This document shows, piece by piece, positions 12,444-16,562 of a DNA stretch of 16,562 nt. The notes beneath the pieces were generated by a model. The model saw only the letters and a program-made list of their open reading frames with translations. It ran no database searches and was not told the origin of the DNA. A program made the position numbers and the translations under genes. Origin of the DNA: CAYGVX01 sp964544285 (GTDB lineage Archaea > Thermoproteota > Bathyarchaeia > Bathyarchaeales > SOJC01); contig CAZJAQ010000028.1 of assembly GCA_964544285.1 (NCBI GenBank), positions 1 to 16,562 of the forward strand. Reading direction: 5' to 3'. The stretch's first letter is position 1; each line of letters starts with the position of its first letter.

Positions 12444-15119
12444 TTAGACATTCAAGTCCAGCGTAGCCTTCGTAACCTCTTCATCAACAGGCTCCATTCT
12501 AAAGCCCTTCTTCGTGCACAGGCGAAACATCTTGAGATTCGTCGCCATGACGTCTCCACCGATGCTCTCCAAACCCATGTCCCTGCCAACCTCGATTACG
12601 CAGTCCATCAGCCTCGACCCAAGCCCAAGCCCCTGCCACCGGTCCCCAACTACGACCGCAAACTCTCCACGTTTCCCGTCTGGCTGCAGAATCAGCCTAG
12701 CCACGCCGATAATCCTCCTCTTCTCGCCCTCCACCACCTCAGCCACTACAGCGACTTCTCTGTCGTAGTCGATGTTACAATACCTAGTCAACATCTCATG
12801 AGTCACGTCTTTGATTACCTGGAAAAATCGAAACCGCATAGTCTCCTCAGAAAAAGACTGAAAAAGCTCACAAAGAAGCGCCTCATCTTCAGGCTTTATC
12901 GGACGCAGAACAACTGGCATCCCATCCTCCAGCTTCCAGCTCGCAATGTACTTTTTGGGGTACGGAGTGATTGCGAGGTGCTCGTGGGGTTCAACCTTGG
13001 CTAAAACCCTGTCAGCATCTATCACTATGCGAGCGTCTACAGCTACAGCATCAATCTGGTCGACTATAAGCGGGTTTATGTCCATTTCCTTTATTTCAGG
13101 AAAGTCTATCACCAGCTGAGAAAACTTCACGAGAATTTCTTCTAAGAGTTTGAGGTTGACACGACGATTAGCCGGGTCGGAGAGGAGTCTGTAGATAGCC
13201 GTTTTTTCCATCAACCTCCTCGCAAGCACCCGATTCAAAGGCGGAAAACCCGTGCTCACATCCTTCAACAGTTCGGCAGCCACTCCGCCCATCCCGAACA
13301 CGACGACAGCCCCAAAATGCGGGTCTTTCTTAGAACCGATTAAAAGCTCATACCCCTTCTTCTTAACCATCGGCTGAAGTATCACACCTTCAAACTCAGC
13401 CTGAGGACTATGCTCCTCGACTCTTCTGGCTAATTCTCCAAAAAGCTCTTCCACCTCGGCTTCCGAGCGCACGTCCAGAATGACCCCTTCGACCTCCGAT
13501 TTATGCGTAATTTGCGGTGACAGAGCCTTCATCACGACGGGATATCCGATCTTCGAAGCAGCGTTTACAGCTTCCTCTGGAGTGTTGGCCACGACAGACT
13601 TTATCGTGGGAATGTTGTAGGCTTGGAGAAATTGTTGGGACTCTGGCTCTGTTAAGACCGTGCGTCCTTCGTCAAACGCCTTTCTCAACACTTCTCTAAG
13701 AAACAGTGGAATTGACAGCTCGATTGAGAGTTCTTCAGGGGTTTCGTAAAGAAGCTCCAGGTTCTGCGCATAACTCCTCATGTACATGAAAGTGGAAACT
13801 GCTTGCTCGGGGGTAGTAAAGGCGGGAATGCCATTCTTGCGCAGGATATTTCTCGCCTTCCAGCAGCCATCTTCACCCATTAGAGAAGTGAGGATGGGTT
13901 TCGTTGTTTTCTCAGAAACCTCCACTATTGCCTTCGCAGTCTCAACTGGGTCGGATGCGCCTTGGGGGGTGTAGATGATTAGAAAGCCGTCGCTGTTGGG
14001 GTCTTTAAAGCAGATTTCTATAACCTTTCTGAACCTTTCGGTGTTGGATTCTTCCAAGACGTCGACAGGGTTCAACTTGCTGCAGTAAGAGGGTAAAACT
14101 TCATTCAATGCATGAACAGTTTCGCTGCTCAACCGTGAAAGCTTTCCACCACGGGCTATTAAAAAGTCCGTCGCCATTATTCCCGGTCCTCCAGCGTTGG
14201 TGATGATGGTGAGGTTTTGACCTTTTGGGTTTGGCTGCATTGCCAACGTTTCAGCACAGTTGAAGAGGTCGCTTATCGCTTCAACACGAACGATTCCAGC
14301 TCGTCTGAAAGCGGCGTCGTAAACAGCGTCCTCTCCGCACAAGGCGCCGGTGTGGCAGATGGCGGCTTCTGCGCTTTCAGGAAACCTTCCAGCCTTCACG
14401 ACCACGATTGGCTTGGCTCTGGCAAAGCCTCTCGCTGCGCACATGAATTTTCTTGCGTTCTTGATGGATTCGATGTAGAGCACGATGCTTTTTGTGTGGG
14501 GGTCGACGCCGAAGTAATCGATCAAGTCTCCGAAGTCAACGTCCAACATAGAGCCCACCGAAACCATCGAGCTGAATCCAATATGGGCTTCTGATGCCCA
14601 GTCTAAGACAGAAGCACATAGCGCAGCGCTTTGAGAAATGAACGCGATTTTTCCTAGGTGGGCTGCTTTGTTCGCGAAGGTGGCGTTTAGCTTGATGCTG
14701 GGGCGGATTATTCCGAGGCTGTTTGGTCCGATTATGCGTAGGTTGTAGCGGTTTTTGAGTTCGAGGATTTGTTTTTCTAAAGCTTCTCCTTTTTCGCCAG
14801 CTTCTTTGAAGCCCGCTGAAATGATGATGATTGCTGAGACTCTCGCTTTTCCACATTCTTCTACGATTTGTGGAACCGTATGGGCAGGGGTTGCTATGAC
14901 TGCGAGGTCTACTTGTCTCGGGACTCTTTCAATCGTTGGGTAGGCAGTTATGCCCTGCACTGTAGGCCTGAAGGGGTTAACGGGGTAGACTGCTCCTTTG
15001 TATCCTACTCCAATCAGGTTTTGAAGCAGCCTGGCACCTACTGAGCCTTCTGTATCGCTTGCTCCTATGACGGCTATTCTTTTGGGGTTGAAGAGTTTGT
15101 CGAGGTTTTCTACGCCCAA
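12444..15119 (-). CDS. ADP-forming acyl-CoA (acetyl-CoA) synthetase alpha-beta fusion with C-terminal GNAT domain
   Basis: The 891-residue protein has four parts. The CoA-binding Rossmann domain (about 5-135) carries GASDTEGSVGARLLQNL. Succinyl-CoA-ligase-like domains (about 145-460) include the alpha phospho-histidine His256 in ICHTGALCG. The ATP-grasp beta part (about 485-710) carries His539 in SPQITHKSEVEGV and the motif EMDINPLIV (678-686). The GNAT domain (about 735-880) has the acetyl-CoA loop RWQGLGLG (827-834). The domain order matches bacterial Pat/PatZ protein acetyltransferases, where, as I recall, the synthetase part has lost its catalytic His. Here both histidines are kept, so ATP formation from acyl-CoA may still work. 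The start is TTG at 15119, with GGAGGG about 12 nt upstream and a strong TATA box at 15193-15200. Codon choice changes along the gene. Confidence 0.92.
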   Translation of the reverse strand: MGVENLDKLFNPKRIAVIGASDTEGSVGARLLQNLIGVGYKGAVYPVNPFRPTVQGITAYPTIERVPRQVDLAVIATPAHTVPQIVEECGKARVSAIIIISAGFKEAGEKGEALEKQILELKNRYNLRIIGPNSLGIIRPSIKLNATFANKAAHLGKIAFISQSAALCASVLDWASEAHIGFSSMVSVGSMLDVDFGDLIDYFGVDPHTKSIVLYIESIKNARKFMCAARGFARAKPIVVVKAGRFPESAEAAICHTGALCGEDAVYDAAFRRAGIVRVEAISDLFNCAETLAMQPNPKGQNLTIITNAGGPGIMATDFLIARGGKLSRLSSETVHALNEVLPSYCSKLNPVDVLEESNTERFRKVIEICFKDPNSDGFLIIYTPQGASDPVETAKAIVEVSEKTTKPILTSLMGEDGCWKARNILRKNGIPAFTTPEQAVSTFMYMRSYAQNLELLYETPEELSIELSIPLFLREVLRKAFDEGRTVLTEPESQQFLQAYNIPTIKSVVANTPEEAVNAASKIGYPVVMKALSPQITHKSEVEGVILDVRSEAEVEELFGELARRVEEHSPQAEFEGVILQPMVKKKGYELLIGSKKDPHFGAVVVFGMGGVAAELLKDVSTGFPPLNRVLARRLMEKTAIYRLLSDPANRRVNLKLLEEILVKFSQLVIDFPEIKEMDINPLIVDQIDAVAVDARIVIDADRVLAKVEPHEHLAITPYPKKYIASWKLEDGMPVVLRPIKPEDEALLCELFQSFSEETMRFRFFQVIKDVTHEMLTRYCNIDYDREVAVVAEVVEGEKRRIIGVARLILQPDGKRGEFAVVVGDRWQGLGLGSRLMDCVIEVGRDMGLESIGGDVMATNLKMFRLCTKKGFRMEPVDEEVTKATLDLNV

Positions 15120-15192
15120 TCCTTGAAGCTGCCCTCCCCTCTCAAACTTTCCTATTATCTATGAAGTCGGCACGTCTTAATAAATCCCTTTT

Positions 15193-15200
15193 TTTATATA
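15193..15200 (-). promoter_or_regulatory. TATA box of the acyl-CoA synthetase gene
   Basis: Read on the minus strand this is TATATAAA followed by more A residues. It predicts transcription from about 15171 and a leader of about 50 nt carrying GGGGAGGG, so the gene can be transcribed separately from mtd, 129 nt upstream. Confidence 0.6.
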
Positions 15201-15248
15201 CTGCTCTTGTCACAAAATTAGCCGATGCGCAAAAGTGTCTTCTTAACT

Positions 15249-16076
15249 TTATTCTGGTGAGAGCATCAGCTTATCTTTCTTCTTGATTCTGCCATCCTTG
15301 GCATGAGGCGTTCTCAGCACTGTGTCACCATATTTTTCAATTTCTCTGGCTTCCTCGGCTAAGTTAGCGCTCGCTTGGACTATTTCGTGGGCACATGCCA
15401 CTAGGGGGATATACTTTTCCTTGTCTTTCTCGACGAAGCATGCCTGTACGTTGATTTCAGCAACCTTCTTTAGCATTTCATAAGCAGCCATCGCCTTAAC
15501 CTTCGCGTAGGGATTCCTGAAACTGGAAGAGTCTCTAATGCTGTCGGTGTCTATTACCAGCCTTGGCAGAGAAGGAGTTGCCCCAGCCTTCAAAGATTCG
15601 ATTAGCTTGTCGACCTCCTGGAAAACAAGCCTGAACACCCCGGTGCTTGCGAGAACTTTAATCACGTTGGCGTTAAAAATCGCCATCTCCAAGGGGTCGA
15701 GGAACTCTTTGCGTGCCCCGATAAGCGGGTCGCCCATGATTATCGCATAGCCCAAGCCCTGTTCCTCGATCTCAGTCTTAACACGCTTTCCAGGCGCATC
15801 GGTAAAAACAACAGTAGGCACCTTCTTCTTTGAAAAAACCTCTCGGGCTTTAGCTGGTCCAGGCGCAGAAGTATTAGGCGAAACAAAGAGCACGATGTCT
15901 GGAGTGAACGAGAAAATTTTTTCCACAGAATCTTCAACGGCTTCTACATCCATTTTGGAGCCTGTCGTCACTGTTCGTACGTTGACGTCTTTGCGGTCAG
16001 CTAACTCGTCGAGGAGAAGCTCCAAGACTGGAGCTGTGCCGATGTTGCCACATTTGAAAACCCCTACTTTAACCAA
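15249..16076 (-). CDS. mtd: F420-dependent methylenetetrahydromethanopterin dehydrogenase
   Basis: This 275-residue cytoplasmic enzyme reversibly oxidises methylene-H4MPT to methenyl-H4MPT with coenzyme F420. It is a C1 step of methanogenesis, methylotrophy or the archaeal Wood-Ljungdahl pathway. Length equals the family's usual size of about 275. Recognisable stretches are VKVGVFKCGNIGTAPVLELL at the N-terminus, VSPNTSAPGPAKARE (65-79), FTDAPGKR (91-98), GYAIIMGDPLIGARKEFLDP (109-128) and ATPSLPRLVID (166-176). The start is TTG at 16076, preceded by GGGGT, with TATA-like ATTATATA at 16114-16121. No other C1-pathway gene is in view, but the adjacent acyl-CoA synthetase fits acetyl-CoA/acetate metabolism. 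Presence of Mtd implies the organism makes F420 and an H4MPT-type carrier. Confidence 0.95.
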   Translation of the reverse strand: MVKVGVFKCGNIGTAPVLELLLDELADRKDVNVRTVTTGSKMDVEAVEDSVEKIFSFTPDIVLFVSPNTSAPGPAKAREVFSKKKVPTVVFTDAPGKRVKTEIEEQGLGYAIIMGDPLIGARKEFLDPLEMAIFNANVIKVLASTGVFRLVFQEVDKLIESLKAGATPSLPRLVIDTDSIRDSSSFRNPYAKVKAMAAYEMLKKVAEINVQACFVEKDKEKYIPLVACAHEIVQASANLAEEAREIEKYGDTVLRTPHAKDGRIKKKDKLMLSPE

Positions 16077-16113
16077 GTAAACCCCAGCTTAATCAGAGTT
16101 AACTGTATGTGCC

Positions 16114-16121
16114 TATATAAT
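16114..16121 (-). promoter_or_regulatory. TATA box of mtd
   Basis: The minus strand reads ATTATATA. It is placed to start transcription near 16092, about 15 nt before the TTG start codon of mtd. Confidence 0.5.
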
Positions 16122-16183
16122 TTACCTTGTTAAACATCGTGAGAATCATTTCTTTTTAGGCACGTTGCAGGTATTCTTGGCTG

Positions 16184-16562
16184 CTAGGTTACTTGAAACT
16201 CTTCTCCCTCTTGCAAAACCATTACTTTGATATCTGAATCGGTCTCCACTTTTGTCCTAAAGTCTTCTGGGTCTGTGCTCCAACGGTGCATGGGTATAGC
16301 GATTTTAGGCTTAATCGCTACAGCAGCTTCAGCTGCCTCGACGTTATCCATGGTGTATGTGTCTCCGCTGGGAAGTAAAGCAACGTCTAAGTGACCAAGT
16401 TGGCGCATTTCTGGGATGAAATCGGTGTCTCCAGCGTGGTAAATCGTCTTGCCTTCCGCGGTTATCAGGTAGCCGACTCCGAATTCCTTGGGGTGGTAGG
16501 GGTTTCCAGGGGACCTAAAACGTTTGAAATTGTAGGCATGTACAGCCTTCACTCTTATGTCG
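16184..16562 (-). CDS. UPF0173-like metallo-beta-lactamase-fold hydrolase, 5' end beyond window
   Basis: This is the C-terminal part, about 126 residues, of a metal-dependent hydrolase of the YtkL/UPF0173 type, which usually has about 220 residues. Visible family features are the segment around FRSPGNPYHPKEFGVGYLI, the metal-site AGDTDFIPEM, DVALLPSGDTYTM and the late IPMHRW. The N-terminal H-x-H-x-D-H metal motif lies outside the window. A GTG at 16550-16552 is not the true start, because the frame stays open to the edge and the sequence before it fits the family. Substrate unknown. It is on the same strand as mtd, 107 nt upstream of it. Confidence 0.88.
   Translation of the reverse strand, partial: DIRVKAVHAYNFKRFRSPGNPYHPKEFGVGYLITAEGKTIYHAGDTDFIPEMRQLGHLDVALLPSGDTYTMDNVEAAEAAVAIKPKIAIPMHRWSTDPEDFRTKVETDSDIKVMVLQEGEEFQVT

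Noticed and set aside
14821..14842. C/D-box sRNA signal (ATGATGA ... CTGA)
   Set aside because: It lies inside the acyl-CoA synthetase coding region and lacks properly spaced C', D' and D boxes.
1..16562. CRISPR array, insertion sequence, attachment site or defence system
   Set aside because: No regularly spaced identical repeats, transposase, integrase, terminal inverted repeats or split tRNA remnant was found; the only tandem repeats are diverged protein-coding propeller blades.

Overview
The window looks like a chromosomal segment of an archaeon, most likely of the TACK/Bathyarchaeia type. The sequence evidence is a eukaryote-like primase small subunit, an F420-dependent methylene-H4MPT dehydrogenase (Mtd), TATA/BRE-like promoters, GGTG/GGAGG ribosome-binding sites, many TTG/GTG starts, a tRNA-Ala with the G3:U70 pair, and sequon-rich secreted proteins with a C-terminal membrane anchor and basic tail. 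The lineage is an inference from gene content, not a phylogenetic result. I see no insertion sequence, integrase, CRISPR array or phage gene.

Left part (195-3785, minus strand): a tightly coupled three-gene operon. It encodes a nucleotide-sugar pyrophosphorylase with a left-handed beta-helix tail, a GlmM-type phosphosugar mutase and a secreted, membrane-anchored seven-repeat propeller protein. Both junctions are 4-nt stop/start overlaps. A divergent GNAT acetyltransferase follows (3916-4497).

Centre-left (4526-8080): guaA (full-length, fused GMP synthase) lies directly downstream of glnA, both on the minus strand; both are glutamine enzymes. A Lrp/AsnC regulator is divergent from glnA, and the shared intergenic space holds an inverted repeat that is a candidate operator.

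Centre (8130-10418): a secreted NosD-like beta-helix protein is divergent from priS. A 28-residue lysine-rich micro-ORF follows on the minus strand, then tRNA-Ala(GGC).

Centre-right (10537-12434): a run of small genes. It holds a 58-aa protein, a TPR-like 154-aa protein, a NUDIX hydrolase, a four-TM membrane protein and a very basic 39-aa protein. The two micro-ORFs and the 58-aa gene are easily missed by gene callers.

Right part (12444-16562, minus strand): an 891-aa ADP-forming acyl-CoA synthetase fused to a GNAT domain, then mtd, then the 3' part of an UPF0173-like metallo-beta-lactamase-fold hydrolase cut by the window edge. Mtd plus an ADP-forming acyl-CoA synthetase fits an H4MPT-based C1 pathway linked to acetyl-CoA/acetate energy metabolism.

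Base composition is regionally strand-asymmetric. The + strand is G/T-rich around 9.3-10.1 kb, strongly C/A-rich from about 10.8 to 13.3 kb, and G/T-rich again beyond about 14 kb. This holds whichever strand is coding, and one switch falls inside the acyl-CoA synthetase gene. No clearly novel defence or mobile system is visible. The most interesting items are the micro-ORFs, the fusion enzyme with both phospho-histidines kept, the composition switches and the sugar-pathway/propeller operon.
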